This document shows positions 41,240 to 50,545 of a stretch of DNA of 64,000 nucleotides, piece after piece (the first letter of the stretch is position 1; each line of letters opens with the position of its first letter). The stretch spans positions 186,001 through 250,000 of the forward strand of contig NZ_PJAQ01000028.1 of the NCBI RefSeq assembly GCF_002836775.1, in the 5' to 3' direction. Below the pieces are notes generated by a model, which was not told where the DNA came from, made no database searches, and saw nothing but the letters and a program-made list of their open reading frames with translations. Source of the DNA: Colwellia sp. 12G3. GTDB taxonomy: Bacteria; Pseudomonadota; Gammaproteobacteria; Enterobacterales; Alteromonadaceae. The translations under genes were made by a program, and so were the position numbers.

Positions 41240-42796
41240 TTAGTTTTCTCTTGCTTTTAAACTATTAATCCGTTGTTGTAATCGTTTTACTATCTCTGGA
41301 TTTGTTGCGGCTAGATTGATCTTCTCTTTTGGATCATTTTCAATATCAAATAGCTGAGCTGTTTTTTGTAAGCCCTTTTCAATAGCCGTTTTATTGGCCA
41401 GCCAATCAGGTGTAGTCCCAATAAATGGCATGATGTATTTCCAATTATTTGAACGTAGCGATAATGTAAAAGACTCTTCTAACATTTCTATTCGAGCCGG
41501 CTGGTCTTTATCCAATAATGCCGGTAAGACATTAACACTATCAATAGCTTCACCTTTAGCTAAGGTTACGCCCGTTAAAGTTGCCAGCGTACGATAAAAA
41601 TCAATATGACTAATAAGAGCATTGCTTTCCCCTTTAGCGATGAGACCATTTGGATAGGTGACTATCATGGGTACACGAGTTCCGGCTTCATAAGCGCTGT
41701 ACTTACCACCACTATATCCCCCTGCTGGTTCATGTTCTCCACGAAGTTCTTCAGCCATATCGGCATAGCCATCGTCCATTACGGGACCATTATCACTGGA
41801 AAAAATGATGAGAGTATTGTCATATAAACCGAGTTTTTTAAGTTCATCAACAATACGACCTGTCATCCAATCCATCTGTAATATGGCATCTCCGCGAGCA
41901 CCCATGCCTGATTTACCGGCAAACATTTCGTTTGGTACTCTAGGTACATGGATGTCATGAAAGGGAAAGTACAACATAAATGGTTCATCTTTGGCTGACT
42001 GAATGAACTCAATCGCTTTGTCAGTGAAAATATAAGGAAAATCTTCATCAACCCACTCAGCTGATTTACCCCCTTTCATCCACCCTATTCGACTAATACC
42101 GTTTACTATGGTGCGACTGTGTTGTAAATCTGCTTTCTGTTTTAATAATTCCGGTGATTCAGTGCCGACAGGTCGTTGACCAATTCGATTTTCATAACTG
42201 ATAGTTATTGGATCATTAGGGTCGAGATTAACTACCTTATGATTTTCTAAATAGACCGTTGGCACCCTATCACCCGTTGCAGGCATTAAAAATGAATAGT
42301 CAAAACCTAACTCTATTGGTCCGGGTTTAATATCTTGATTCCAATTGACATAACCATCACCTAAGCCTAAATGCCATTTACCTATTACAGCAGTTTTATA
42401 ACCTGCTTTTTTCATCATCTTGGGTAATGTTGGTTTGGTATGGTCGATAATGAGCGGCGCATCACCCGGTAAGATTGCCGCATTATTTCTAAAAGCAAAT
42501 TGACCCGTTAACAAAGAATAGCGTGAAGGAGTACAAGTAGCAGCAGAGCTGTGAGCATCGGTAAAGCGAATACCATCTGCAGCAAGGGCATCTACGTTTG
42601 GCGTTTTTATTGCGGTCATACCGTAACTACTAATATCACCATAGCCAAGATCGTCGACATAAAAAATCACCACATTGGGCTTTTTATTTTCTTTATCCGG
42701 CGCTTTACTTGGGCTTTGTTCGCAGCCGATTAATGTTATTGCCAACACAGCAAAGCCTGCTGACAACATAAATCTGATTTTTTTATTATTTAACAT
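41240..42796 (-). CDS. Type I sulfatase, predicted lipoprotein (CTPSR type)
   Basis: 518 residues with lipobox LIGC (Cys25) and a short Lys-rich linker. Metal DD is at 48-49 in FYVDDLGYGDISSYG; the formylglycine motif CTPSR has Cys88 in SSAATCTPSRYSLLTG. Shared blocks with the sulfatase at 953-2536 (GKWHLGLGDGYVNWNQDIKPGP, DYSFLMPATGDRVPTVYLENH, HDIHVPRVPN) show they are paralogues. They nonetheless lie about 40 kb apart in different transcription units. Transcribed alone with an operator-like site 60 bp upstream. Confidence 0.95.
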   Translation of the reverse strand: MLNNKKIRFMLSAGFAVLAITLIGCEQSPSKAPDKENKKPNVVIFYVDDLGYGDISSYGMTAIKTPNVDALAADGIRFTDAHSSAATCTPSRYSLLTGQFAFRNNAAILPGDAPLIIDHTKPTLPKMMKKAGYKTAVIGKWHLGLGDGYVNWNQDIKPGPIELGFDYSFLMPATGDRVPTVYLENHKVVNLDPNDPITISYENRIGQRPVGTESPELLKQKADLQHSRTIVNGISRIGWMKGGKSAEWVDEDFPYIFTDKAIEFIQSAKDEPFMLYFPFHDIHVPRVPNEMFAGKSGMGARGDAILQMDWMTGRIVDELKKLGLYDNTLIIFSSDNGPVMDDGYADMAEELRGEHEPAGGYSGGKYSAYEAGTRVPMIVTYPNGLIAKGESNALISHIDFYRTLATLTGVTLAKGEAIDSVNVLPALLDKDQPARIEMLEESFTLSLRSNNWKYIMPFIGTTPDWLANKTAIEKGLQKTAQLFDIENDPKEKINLAATNPEIVKRLQQRINSLKAREN

Positions 42797-42855
42797 TATG
42801 ATACCTATGCTTATTTCTTATTGATTACTTTTTAAATGTTTCGATTCACCACAGG

Positions 42856-42867
42856 GATAACGCTACC
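42856..42867. promoter_or_regulatory. Candidate LacI operator for the 42796 sulfatase
   Basis: GATAACGCTACC, within GGGATAACGCTACCAT, ends 60 bp before the sulfatase start on the minus strand. It lies in the 548-bp divergent gap 42797-43344, which also holds the operator at 43070 and the MITE-like element at 43164. Confidence 0.65.
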
Positions 42868-43069
42868 ATACAAAGACCTTTACAACAATTCACCCTCTTT
42901 ATTTATAAGATTCACACTCAAATTAAAAATAAAGACCTTGCCTCTTTAAAACGCTTAATTAACTAGCTGAATTAACAAGGCCTCAACGCCCTACCCACCG
43001 AGAATTCAATCGTTATTAGTTAATTTTAAAATCTTTAAACCCCTCTAAATACCAGCAAAAAAAAGGGGG

Positions 43070-43081
43070 AGAACGATACCA
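43070..43081. promoter_or_regulatory. Candidate LacI operator for the 43345 operon
   Basis: GAGAACGATACC lies 264 bp before the ATG at 43345. That is longer than for most sites, but about 103 bp remain once the 161-bp MITE-like element is subtracted, which fits the usual spacing. Confidence 0.6.
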
Positions 43082-43163
43082 CTAAAACTTGCATTTATTA
43101 GTCGCTACGTGTTAAAAAGAATACTTTGGCATGTAGAACATATTTCTGCTGTAAGCTTAAGCT

Positions 43164-43324
43164 GATACCAGTTTCATTAAGTTTGTGATCTTGTTGTGCA
43201 CCGGAAAAATATATCAAAGCAAGGCGCTCGATTGACTAATAGCTGGCTATTAGGATTGAGAGCAACGCTGCTTTGCCGTATTTTAACCTGCACAAGTGGG
43301 CAATAATTTGATGAAATTGGTATT
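43164..43324. repeat. MITE-like hairpin element between promoter and 43345 operon
   Basis: The two ends are imperfect inverted repeats of about 37 bp: GATACCAGTTTCATTAAG at the left matches the complement of the right end, AATACCAATTTCATCAAA, and the match continues inward to TTGTTGTGCA / CACTTGTGCA. The interior also pairs in part (GCTCGATTGACTAATAG with CTATTAGGATTGAGAGC). The whole is thus a 161-bp imperfect hairpin without coding capacity, typical of small non-autonomous transposon derivatives. Its right edge is 20 bp from the sulfatase ATG. A similar end sequence (TTTAATGAAATTGGTATAA) occurs at 20399-20417. Confidence 0.7.
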
Positions 43325-43344
43325 AATCTAACGAGAGAGTATCA

Positions 43345-45273
43345 ATGGTAAAATTTATATCCGAGACAAGACTAAAGACCTTACTTTTAGTCACCCTGAG
43401 CCTTAACATAATAAGTTGCAGTAATGCTGATACGTCGAGTACAAGCACAGCGCCAAAAATTGAAAAAAAACCCAATATTGTTTGGTTGATTACCGAAGAC
43501 AATTCAAAACATTATTTAAAACTTTACGATGACAATGGCGCTGTGATGCCAACCGTCGAGAAGTTAGCAGAAAATGGCTTAGTTTTTGATAATGCCTTTG
43601 CTAACACGCCAGTATGCTCTACCGCTAGAACAACCTTAGCTACTGGTTTGTATGGCTCCAACATTGGCACAATGAACCATCGTAGTTATCGAAAAGTCTC
43701 CTTGCCTGAAAGTGTTAAACCATTCAGTCAATTGTTAAAACAAGCCGGCTACTACACAACGAATAACGTAAAAACTGATTATAACTTCAGTGACCTACCT
43801 GGCATTTGGAGTGAGTCATCTAATAAAGCGAATTGGAAGAACAGAAAAAATGACCAGCCCTTTTTCCATATGCAAACCTTTACCATTACCCACGAAAGCA
43901 AGTTGCACTTTAAAAAAGGCGCTATTGAAAATGTTAAAACCAAGCATGATCCTAGCAAGGTTGAAGTAGCCCCGATTTATCCAGATACGCCTACCTTTCG
44001 TTATACCTATGCAACAACGTTAGATAACCACCAAAAAGCCGATAATCAAATGGCTAGCTTGGTACGACAACTAGAAGAAGATGGCGAGTTAGAAAATACC
44101 TTTATTTTCTATTTTGGCGATCACGGTGGTGTATTGCCGGGTAGTAAAGGTTATTTATTTGAAACAGGCTTGAGCGTACCTTTAGTTGTTCGTGTACCAG
44201 AAAACTTCAAACATCTATTGCCTAAGAGTCTACAACAACCGAGTACCCGTGTTTCAGGCTTAGTCAGTTTTATTGATTTTGCCCCAACGGTATTAGAATT
44301 AGCCGGTGTGCAAGCACCGCAAGCCTACCCTGGCCAATCATTTTTATCTAAAGAGCTTAGTTTATCAGCGCTAAATCAACGTGATGAAATATTTGCTCAG
44401 GCAGATCGTTTTGATGAAAAATCAGACTTAGTGCGTAGTGTTAGGAAAGGTAACTTCAAATATATTCGTAATTATCAACCTTTCTACCCTGACGGCTTAG
44501 AAAATTTTTATCGATATAAACAAGTAGCATTTCAAGAGTGGCGTCAGTTGTTTCTTCAAGGAAAGTTAACAGCACAACAAGCATCGTTCTTTCTTCCTAA
44601 AAAGGTAGAGGCTTTGTACGACTTAGCTAATGACCCTCATGAGATGAATAATTTGGCAGATAATGTCGATTACCAAACCAAGTTATTACAACTTAGAGAG
44701 TTAATGCAGGCGCATCAACGCCAAATCCCCGATCTTGGTTTTATTGCTGAATCGAGATTAGTGCAAACAGCAACCGACAAAAGTTTTTATGATTTGGGTT
44801 ATGAGCAACACGACCGTATTGGGCAAATGATTAAGGTTGCTGACCTGCAGTTACAGCCATTTAGCCAAATTGAAACGCAATTACTCGCCGCGCTGAATCA
44901 TAAAGATGACGATATGGTTTATCGTGCATTGGTTGTATCAACTAGCTTTGATCAGCAAGCGATAAAGTTTGCCCCCATAGTTAAAGGACTTTTAGCTGAT
45001 TCGACAAGCATTCAAGTACGTTCACGTGCGTTAGAGTTTTTAACCATGGTTGATGGCTTTGATCCTAGAAAAGATTTCACAAAATTATATCAAAGTGCTA
45101 GCCATGACCTAGAAAAAGTTGAACTACTCAATATTGCTACGTTATTAAAAGAGCAAAAAGGTTTCATATTTACTCAACCCACTAATGCAACGACGCCACT
45201 ATCTACCGATACACAGCTTGCCAAAAAGGTGAAGGTTTGGTTAAGCAATCGTTGGATATATATTAGCAAATAA
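43345..45273 (+). CDS. Type I sulfatase with C-terminal extension, lipoprotein (atypical CSTAR motif)
   Basis: 642 residues, longer than the other sulfatases here. Lipobox ISC at Cys25. The metal pair is Glu51-Asp52 (LITEDNSKHY) rather than Asp-Asp. The expected formylglycine Cys91 sits in CSTARTTLATG, where third-position Pro/Ala is replaced by Thr and fourth-position Ser by Ala; Cys and Arg are retained. FYFGDHGGVLPGSKGYLFETGLSVPLVVRVP is intact. Residues from about 475 to 642 form an extra, mostly helical region (AALNHKDDDMVYRALVVST, RSRALEFLTMVDG) that looks like HEAT-type repeats. Related enzymes occur in the sulfamidase/heparan-sulfatase-like branch, but no substrate can be assigned. 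First gene of the long plus-strand operon ending near 57248; GAGAGAG ribosome site before the ATG. Confidence 0.88.
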   Translation: MVKFISETRLKTLLLVTLSLNIISCSNADTSSTSTAPKIEKKPNIVWLITEDNSKHYLKLYDDNGAVMPTVEKLAENGLVFDNAFANTPVCSTARTTLATGLYGSNIGTMNHRSYRKVSLPESVKPFSQLLKQAGYYTTNNVKTDYNFSDLPGIWSESSNKANWKNRKNDQPFFHMQTFTITHESKLHFKKGAIENVKTKHDPSKVEVAPIYPDTPTFRYTYATTLDNHQKADNQMASLVRQLEEDGELENTFIFYFGDHGGVLPGSKGYLFETGLSVPLVVRVPENFKHLLPKSLQQPSTRVSGLVSFIDFAPTVLELAGVQAPQAYPGQSFLSKELSLSALNQRDEIFAQADRFDEKSDLVRSVRKGNFKYIRNYQPFYPDGLENFYRYKQVAFQEWRQLFLQGKLTAQQASFFLPKKVEALYDLANDPHEMNNLADNVDYQTKLLQLRELMQAHQRQIPDLGFIAESRLVQTATDKSFYDLGYEQHDRIGQMIKVADLQLQPFSQIETQLLAALNHKDDDMVYRALVVSTSFDQQAIKFAPIVKGLLADSTSIQVRSRALEFLTMVDGFDPRKDFTKLYQSASHDLEKVELLNIATLLKEQKGFIFTQPTNATTPLSTDTQLAKKVKVWLSNRWIYISK

Positions 45274-45298
45274 GAATAACCAGCGAAGATAACCAACA

Positions 45299-45334
45299 GT
45301 TAAAGCAACAGTTAAAGCAACAATTAAAGCAAGT
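45299..45334 (+). repeat. Three tandem 12-bp repeats in an intergenic spacer
   Basis: Two exact copies of GTTAAAGCAACA are followed by a third with changes (ATTAAAGCAAGT), between the sulfatase stop at 45273 and the beta-helix start at 45412. No dyad symmetry. Probably a slippage-generated spacer repeat. Confidence 0.75.
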
Positions 45335-45411
45335 AAGATGGAGTGTTATTACTCCCTCTTACTCCCCTGTTTTTAGGGTTCTACAACATTTATCAGCAAG
45401 CGGGAAAAACA

Positions 45412-47091
45412 ATGAAACGTTTACTTGGCATTTTTTTATTATCGATAGTATCAAGCGCAACTCTGGCGCAAAACTTTTACTTTAATCCACTGACTGGTAA
45501 AGATAGTAATAATGGTAAAACTCCCGAAACTGCTTATAAATCATTAAATAAAGTAAAAAAAATAAAAATTAAACCCGGTGACCAAGTGTTATTAGCCGCA
45601 GGAATAAATCATTGGGGACAGCTGAAATTAGAAAATTTTCAAGGCACAGAAAAACAACCGATCATTATCAGCACCTACCAAGCAGATGAAAAGGTTAATG
45701 ATGAAGTAAAAAACGCTTACGCCACAATTAATGCAAAGGGGTTTTACAACGGCATAAGTATTGTAAATTCTCAATACTTACAGGTGAGCAATCTTAACGT
45801 TACCGCCCCAGATGGTTTTATTTACGATTGGGTTAAAAAGCAAAGTAAAAACAAAAAAAGTCCAATGCGTATTGGCGTGATGTTAGAAGCCAGTAAAAAA
45901 GGCACTTACTCAGGTATAACATTAGACAATATTATCGTTAACAATGTGTTTTTTAATCCCCCTGGCATAACACGTTCTATCAAAGAAACGCATACCGCTA
46001 ACGGCACTGAAAGTTATAGCTTTGGCATTCGTGCCTTTGCCAGAAATGGCGGTAAATTTAATAATTTAGTTATCCAAAATTCAACTGTTTCTAATATTTC
46101 TCATACGGGTATAAAACTTAATGGTAAAAAAGCCACGATTAATAATGTTACGTTAAGTAACAACAAGGTATTTGATATTGGCGGCCCAGGCATACAAATG
46201 AGCGGCGCTTCAAATGTACATGTTTATGGCAATATAGTTAAAAATTCAGGCAGCACTAAAGACAGCCGTAATTGGGGCCGTGGAAGTGGTATGTGGACAT
46301 GGGGAAGCTCGCATGTTTTGGTTGAGTATAACAAATTCCTAAATGCTAATGGCCCTGCCGACTCTGCTGGTTTTCATATTGATTTTAACTGCGACAACAT
46401 TATTGTTCAGTACAATATCAGCGCTAATAATGCCGGCGGATTTATTGAGATTTTAGGTAATAATTACAACAACGCTTATCGCTATAATGTCAGTATCAAT
46501 GATGGCTATCGTGTGAAGAAAAAAGGCGTAGCATCACAAGAAGGTAAAACGTTTTGGTTTAGCGGTTTCGTTGGTAAAGATAAAGAACGTCATGGTCCAT
46601 ATAATAGCTACATCTATAACAATACTATTTATGTTAAAAAAGAAATCCTCAGTAAAATTGCAGTAACACGAGTATCAAAAGGCGCATTAATTGCCAATAA
46701 CATCTTCCATATTGTGGGTGGTAGTAAGGCTGTTAAAGGTGACCAGTATAGTCCTGAAACAACGGGTGAGAGTCATGTTAAAGATATTCTCTTCACCAAC
46801 AATGTATTCTTAAAAGAAAGCAACTGGCCTAAATCGATTCTAATTCAAGATAGTGCGCCAGTATTTGGTGACGTTCAATTTGCCAACCCCGGTGGCACAA
46901 ACTTAGCCGATTATATTCCGCTTAATAAAGCGCTTGTTGAAAATAATGGTATTGAAATTCCACACATCGTTAATGATAAACATGGCTTATTCAAAGGTCT
47001 TACTGTTAAGCATGATATTTTGGGCAACCCTATTATTGGCAAACCTGATATGGGTGCTATCGAAATTAGTAAAGCCGTTCAAACTAAATGA
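45412..47091 (+). CDS. Exported right-handed parallel beta-helix protein, candidate polysaccharide-degrading enzyme
   Basis: 559 residues from the ATG at 45412 (MKRLLGIF, signal peptide to about TLAQ), with GGGA upstream. The open frame upstream has no good start. The mature start NFYFNPLTGKDSNNGKTPETAYKSL plus KPGDQVLLAAG is the classic entry into secreted beta-helix enzymes of the pectate-lyase/PL6/GH28-like superfold. Many PbH1-style coils follow (SGITLDNIIVNNV, FNNLVIQNSTVSNISHTGIKL, SNVHVYGNIVKNSG, HVLVEYNKFLNANGP). A polar block, SAGFHIDFNCDNIIVQYN with nearby GRGSGMWTWGSS, could form the active groove. Family (lyase or hydrolase) is unresolved. Being embedded between sulfatases in the operon, it is probably a galactan-active enzyme. 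Confidence 0.82.
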   Translation: MKRLLGIFLLSIVSSATLAQNFYFNPLTGKDSNNGKTPETAYKSLNKVKKIKIKPGDQVLLAAGINHWGQLKLENFQGTEKQPIIISTYQADEKVNDEVKNAYATINAKGFYNGISIVNSQYLQVSNLNVTAPDGFIYDWVKKQSKNKKSPMRIGVMLEASKKGTYSGITLDNIIVNNVFFNPPGITRSIKETHTANGTESYSFGIRAFARNGGKFNNLVIQNSTVSNISHTGIKLNGKKATINNVTLSNNKVFDIGGPGIQMSGASNVHVYGNIVKNSGSTKDSRNWGRGSGMWTWGSSHVLVEYNKFLNANGPADSAGFHIDFNCDNIIVQYNISANNAGGFIEILGNNYNNAYRYNVSINDGYRVKKKGVASQEGKTFWFSGFVGKDKERHGPYNSYIYNNTIYVKKEILSKIAVTRVSKGALIANNIFHIVGGSKAVKGDQYSPETTGESHVKDILFTNNVFLKESNWPKSILIQDSAPVFGDVQFANPGGTNLADYIPLNKALVENNGIEIPHIVNDKHGLFKGLTVKHDILGNPIIGKPDMGAIEISKAVQTK

Positions 47092-47134
47092 TAGATATAT
47101 TAAATTCACTATGCAGCCAATAATTGGATTAACT

Positions 47135-48769
47135 ATGAAAAACCTTGTTTTGGGGGCATTAACATTAGCTCTGTTTATTACCAATGCCCAAGCAGAGAAA
47201 ATGCATCAAGCCGATTCCACTGCGCCAAATATTTTATTAATCATGGTCGATGATTTAAATGATTACCAAGGCGTATTTGGTGGCCACCCACAAGTTAAAA
47301 CCCCTAACATAGATAAACTTGCTGCGAGTGCTGTACGTTTTACCAATATGCAAACCAACACCCCTGTTTGCCAGCCATCACGTAATAGTTTATTTACTGG
47401 GGTTTACCCGCACGACTCGGGCGACTTTGGCTGGACAGCAAAGTATAAACACCCGGTGTTAAAGCATAATAAAACCATTATGGAACTGTTTAATGAGAAT
47501 GGTTATTTCACCTTAGGAACCGGCAAGTTAATGCACGGTAACAAAACGCCCGAATGGCAAGAATGGGGTAATGAGGTAAAGCATAATTATGGACCGACCA
47601 TATTTGATGGTAAAAACTTAACCGCCACTAAAAATGTTCCTGCGCCGTTTAGGAATATTGGCGCCATTGACGGCTCATTTGGCCGACTTTCAGAAGGTGG
47701 TGTTTCACTAGGTAAAAAAGGTGAAGCAGGTTGGGTTATGGGTTGGACCAAAGCACCATTTCGTTATCTAAGTGAAAACGACCGTGATCTACTACCCGAT
47801 GAAGCACATGCTAAATGGGCAGAAGAAAAGTTTACTGAACTCGCCAATAAAACGTCTAAACAACCCTTTTTTATGGGCGTTGGTTTTGTTAGACCTCATA
47901 CCCCACTCTACGCCCCTGATCGTTTCTTTGACATGTATCCACTTGAATCAATTACCTTAACGCCTTGGATGAAAAATGATGTTGATGACACTCATTTCAA
48001 AGAGAACTTTCCAGAAAATGGTAAAGGCTTAAAATATTACCGTGAATTAGTTGCCTCCTATGATGGTGACCGCGAAAAAGCTATGAAGGTATTTTTGCAA
48101 GCTTACCTAGCATGCATCACTTTCATGGATGAACAAGTAGGTAAAGTCATTGATGCGCTAGAATCTCATCCGTCATTAAATAAAAATACGATTATTGTCT
48201 TTACCAGTGATCATGGCTGGCAAATGGGTGAGAAAAACTATTTATTTAAAAACTCTCCTTGGGAAGAAAGCGCACATATTCCCCTTATTATTCGCCCAGT
48301 TATTAGCGCTACTAATAACAAAGTAAGTAATACTTCTGTTGAGCACCCCGTATCGCTTATAGATATATTTCCAACACTTGTTGATTACGCTAACTTAAAA
48401 GGTGATCACCGAAATAATGACAAAGGTGGTAGATTAGGTGGCTTTAGTTTACGTCCTCTTTTAGAAAGTAAAAACTCAGGAGAATCCGCACCACAAAGTT
48501 GGCAAGGACCAAATGGTGCGCTTACTGTGGTTGGTAATTACGCTAACAGCGGCAAAGAAAAAAGTGTAGCTAAACAAAACTATTCATACCGCACCAAAGA
48601 CTTCAGATACATTCGTTATTCAGACGGCCAAGAAGAATTGTACAACCATAAAAAAGATCCCTATGAATGGAAAAATATTGCTAAGCAGAAAGAATATCAA
48701 ACAATCGTTAAGCAACTAAAACGCGAAGTGACCGCCATTCTTGGCGCTTGCATCGACTCTGCCCTATAA
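47135..48769 (+). CDS. Type I sulfatase, exported (CQPSR)
   Basis: 544 residues from the ATG at 47135 (MKNLVLGAL, signal peptide to about AQA). The frame is open far upstream into the preceding gene but only this start gives a signal peptide. Metal DD is at 39-40 in LIMVDDLNDYQGVFGGHP; the formylglycine motif CQPSR has Cys79 in NTPVCQPSRNSLFTGVYPH. Further blocks are GKLMHGN, GVGFVRPHTPLYAPDRFFDMYPLE and FTSDHGWQMGEKNYLFKNSPWEESAHIPL, an iduronate-2-sulfatase-like layout. It is followed 9 bp later by a tandem paralogue (48779) with a changed active-site motif. Confidence 0.94.
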   Translation: MKNLVLGALTLALFITNAQAEKMHQADSTAPNILLIMVDDLNDYQGVFGGHPQVKTPNIDKLAASAVRFTNMQTNTPVCQPSRNSLFTGVYPHDSGDFGWTAKYKHPVLKHNKTIMELFNENGYFTLGTGKLMHGNKTPEWQEWGNEVKHNYGPTIFDGKNLTATKNVPAPFRNIGAIDGSFGRLSEGGVSLGKKGEAGWVMGWTKAPFRYLSENDRDLLPDEAHAKWAEEKFTELANKTSKQPFFMGVGFVRPHTPLYAPDRFFDMYPLESITLTPWMKNDVDDTHFKENFPENGKGLKYYRELVASYDGDREKAMKVFLQAYLACITFMDEQVGKVIDALESHPSLNKNTIIVFTSDHGWQMGEKNYLFKNSPWEESAHIPLIIRPVISATNNKVSNTSVEHPVSLIDIFPTLVDYANLKGDHRNNDKGGRLGGFSLRPLLESKNSGESAPQSWQGPNGALTVVGNYANSGKEKSVAKQNYSYRTKDFRYIRYSDGQEELYNHKKDPYEWKNIAKQKEYQTIVKQLKREVTAILGACIDSAL

Positions 48770-48778
48770 GGTTATAAT

Positions 48779-50521
48779 ATGTCACTTATTAAAGGCTTCA
48801 TCAGACTGTACTGCCTTATAAACCTTATATTTTGTGCGAGTGCTTTTGCTGATAATAGCCAACTCAATGAGAATAAGCCCAATGTATTATTTATCATTGT
48901 TGATGATCTTAACGATTATTTAGGCGCTTTTGGCGGTCATCCGCAAAGTAAAACCCCTAATATTGATGCGCTTGCTGCTCAGTCAGTGCAATTTACCAAT
49001 GCACAAACCAATGCCCCTGTGTGCCAATCATCGCGTAACAGTTTATTTACTGGTGTTTATCCACACCAATCAAAAGACTTTGGTTGGACGCCATTAACAA
49101 AGCAACATGTGTTAAAGCACAACAAAACCTTTTTACAATTATTCCGTGAAAATGGTTATCAAATGTTGGGAACAGGAAAGTTACTTCATAAAAATCAAAA
49201 AAAACTATGGCATGAGTGGGGCGTACCTGAACGAATCAACTATGGCCCGCATGCATTTAATGGGTATAAGATAGTTGGCCACCCTTCGGTGCCTGAGCCG
49301 TTTAGAAGTATTAATATTGTTGATGGCTCATTTGCACCCTTGACCGATGTGCCAACTTTTGACTTAAATTCTAGCTTAAGCTCAACTGATAAGGTTAAAC
49401 ATGCGCCAGGCTGGGGTTATCCACACAAGCCTTTTAATTATATAGATGAAGATAATCGAGACCGTTTACCTGACGAGCAACACGCAATTTGGGCAAGTCA
49501 TAAATTAAAGGCACTAGCGAATATTAAGAGTAAACAACCCTTCTTTATGGGAGTAGGTTTTGTTCGCCCGCACACGCCGTTATATGCGCCTAAACGTTTC
49601 TTCGAACTGTTCCCACTAGAAACCATTCAGCTGCCTACCATCAAAAAAAACGATCTAGAAGATTCGTTCTTTAAAGATAATTACCCGATGACACAAATGG
49701 GCTTAGCCTATTTTAAAGCGTTACAAGATTCTTATGAAGATGATGACGAAGGCTTAAAAAAAGTCATTCAAGCCTATCTTGCTTGTATCGCTTTTATGGA
49801 TGAACAAGTGGGTGTGGTGTTAGATACCTTAAATAATTCAAGCTTAAAAGATAATACTATCGTGGTTTTTACCAGCGATCATGGTTGGCAATTTGGCGAA
49901 AAAGATTATCTCTATAAAAACTCACCATGGGAAGAAAGTGCAAAAATTCCGATGCTGTGGAAAGTACCGGGTAAAAGCGAAGAAAAGTTAAAAGTACAAC
50001 AACCGGTATCTTTGATTGACCTCTACCCTACTTTTATCGAACTGGCTAACTTACAAGGCACCAACGTTAAGTCTAAAGGTGCCGCTACGTTAGGCGGCCA
50101 CTCATTAGTGCCTTTACTTACCTCTAGAGCTATCTCATCAGCTACATCAAGAGTTACATCGAAAGCCACCTCAAAAAATAACACCAAAAATGCTACGCAA
50201 TGGCAAGGGCCAAAAGGCGCATTAACGGTAATGGGTGTTGGCATTGACACCCCCATTGAAGGTTTAGCCTTTGGTACTAACAAACAGGCCTTATGGCACG
50301 TAAAAGTGATAAAAGACTTGCCCGATGAATATATCTGGCAACAAACCTATTCATATCGCACTCAAAACTGGCGTTATATTCGCTACAAAGATGGCCAAGA
50401 AGAACTTTATGACCATCAAAGTGATCCGTATGAATGGCATAACTTAGCGTTACATAAAAAATACCAGACGATAAAAACGGATTTGTTCAAGCAAATGTCT
50501 GAAATTATCGAACATCGATAA
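48779..50521 (+). CDS. Type I sulfatase, tandem paralogue with atypical CQSSR motif
   Basis: 580 residues with a signal peptide (to about SAFA). It is very similar to the preceding sulfatase throughout (VDDLNDYxGxFGGHP, RNSLFTGVYPH, GVGFVRPHTPLYAPxRFF, FTSDHGWQxGEKxYLxKNSPWEES). The modification motif, however, reads CQSSR at Cys82: third-position Pro/Ala, needed for efficient FGE recognition in characterised systems, is Ser. Other metal and substrate residues appear intact. There are insertions relative to its neighbour, including a Ser/Thr/Lys-rich stretch (SSATSRVTSKATSKN, around residue 460) and an extra block near residue 490. It may be a diverged enzyme, a poorly matured one, or a glycan-binding derivative. 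Confidence 0.92.
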   Translation: MSLIKGFIRLYCLINLIFCASAFADNSQLNENKPNVLFIIVDDLNDYLGAFGGHPQSKTPNIDALAAQSVQFTNAQTNAPVCQSSRNSLFTGVYPHQSKDFGWTPLTKQHVLKHNKTFLQLFRENGYQMLGTGKLLHKNQKKLWHEWGVPERINYGPHAFNGYKIVGHPSVPEPFRSINIVDGSFAPLTDVPTFDLNSSLSSTDKVKHAPGWGYPHKPFNYIDEDNRDRLPDEQHAIWASHKLKALANIKSKQPFFMGVGFVRPHTPLYAPKRFFELFPLETIQLPTIKKNDLEDSFFKDNYPMTQMGLAYFKALQDSYEDDDEGLKKVIQAYLACIAFMDEQVGVVLDTLNNSSLKDNTIVVFTSDHGWQFGEKDYLYKNSPWEESAKIPMLWKVPGKSEEKLKVQQPVSLIDLYPTFIELANLQGTNVKSKGAATLGGHSLVPLLTSRAISSATSRVTSKATSKNNTKNATQWQGPKGALTVMGVGIDTPIEGLAFGTNKQALWHVKVIKDLPDEYIWQQTYSYRTQNWRYIRYKDGQEELYDHQSDPYEWHNLALHKKYQTIKTDLFKQMSEIIEHR

Positions 50522-50545
50522 ATAAAATAATGGAATGTTGTACAA

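Noticed and set aside
46934..47134. Upstream extension of the 47135 sulfatase frame into the beta-helix gene
   Set aside because: Overlaps the preceding coding region and would bury the clear signal peptide that starts at 47135.
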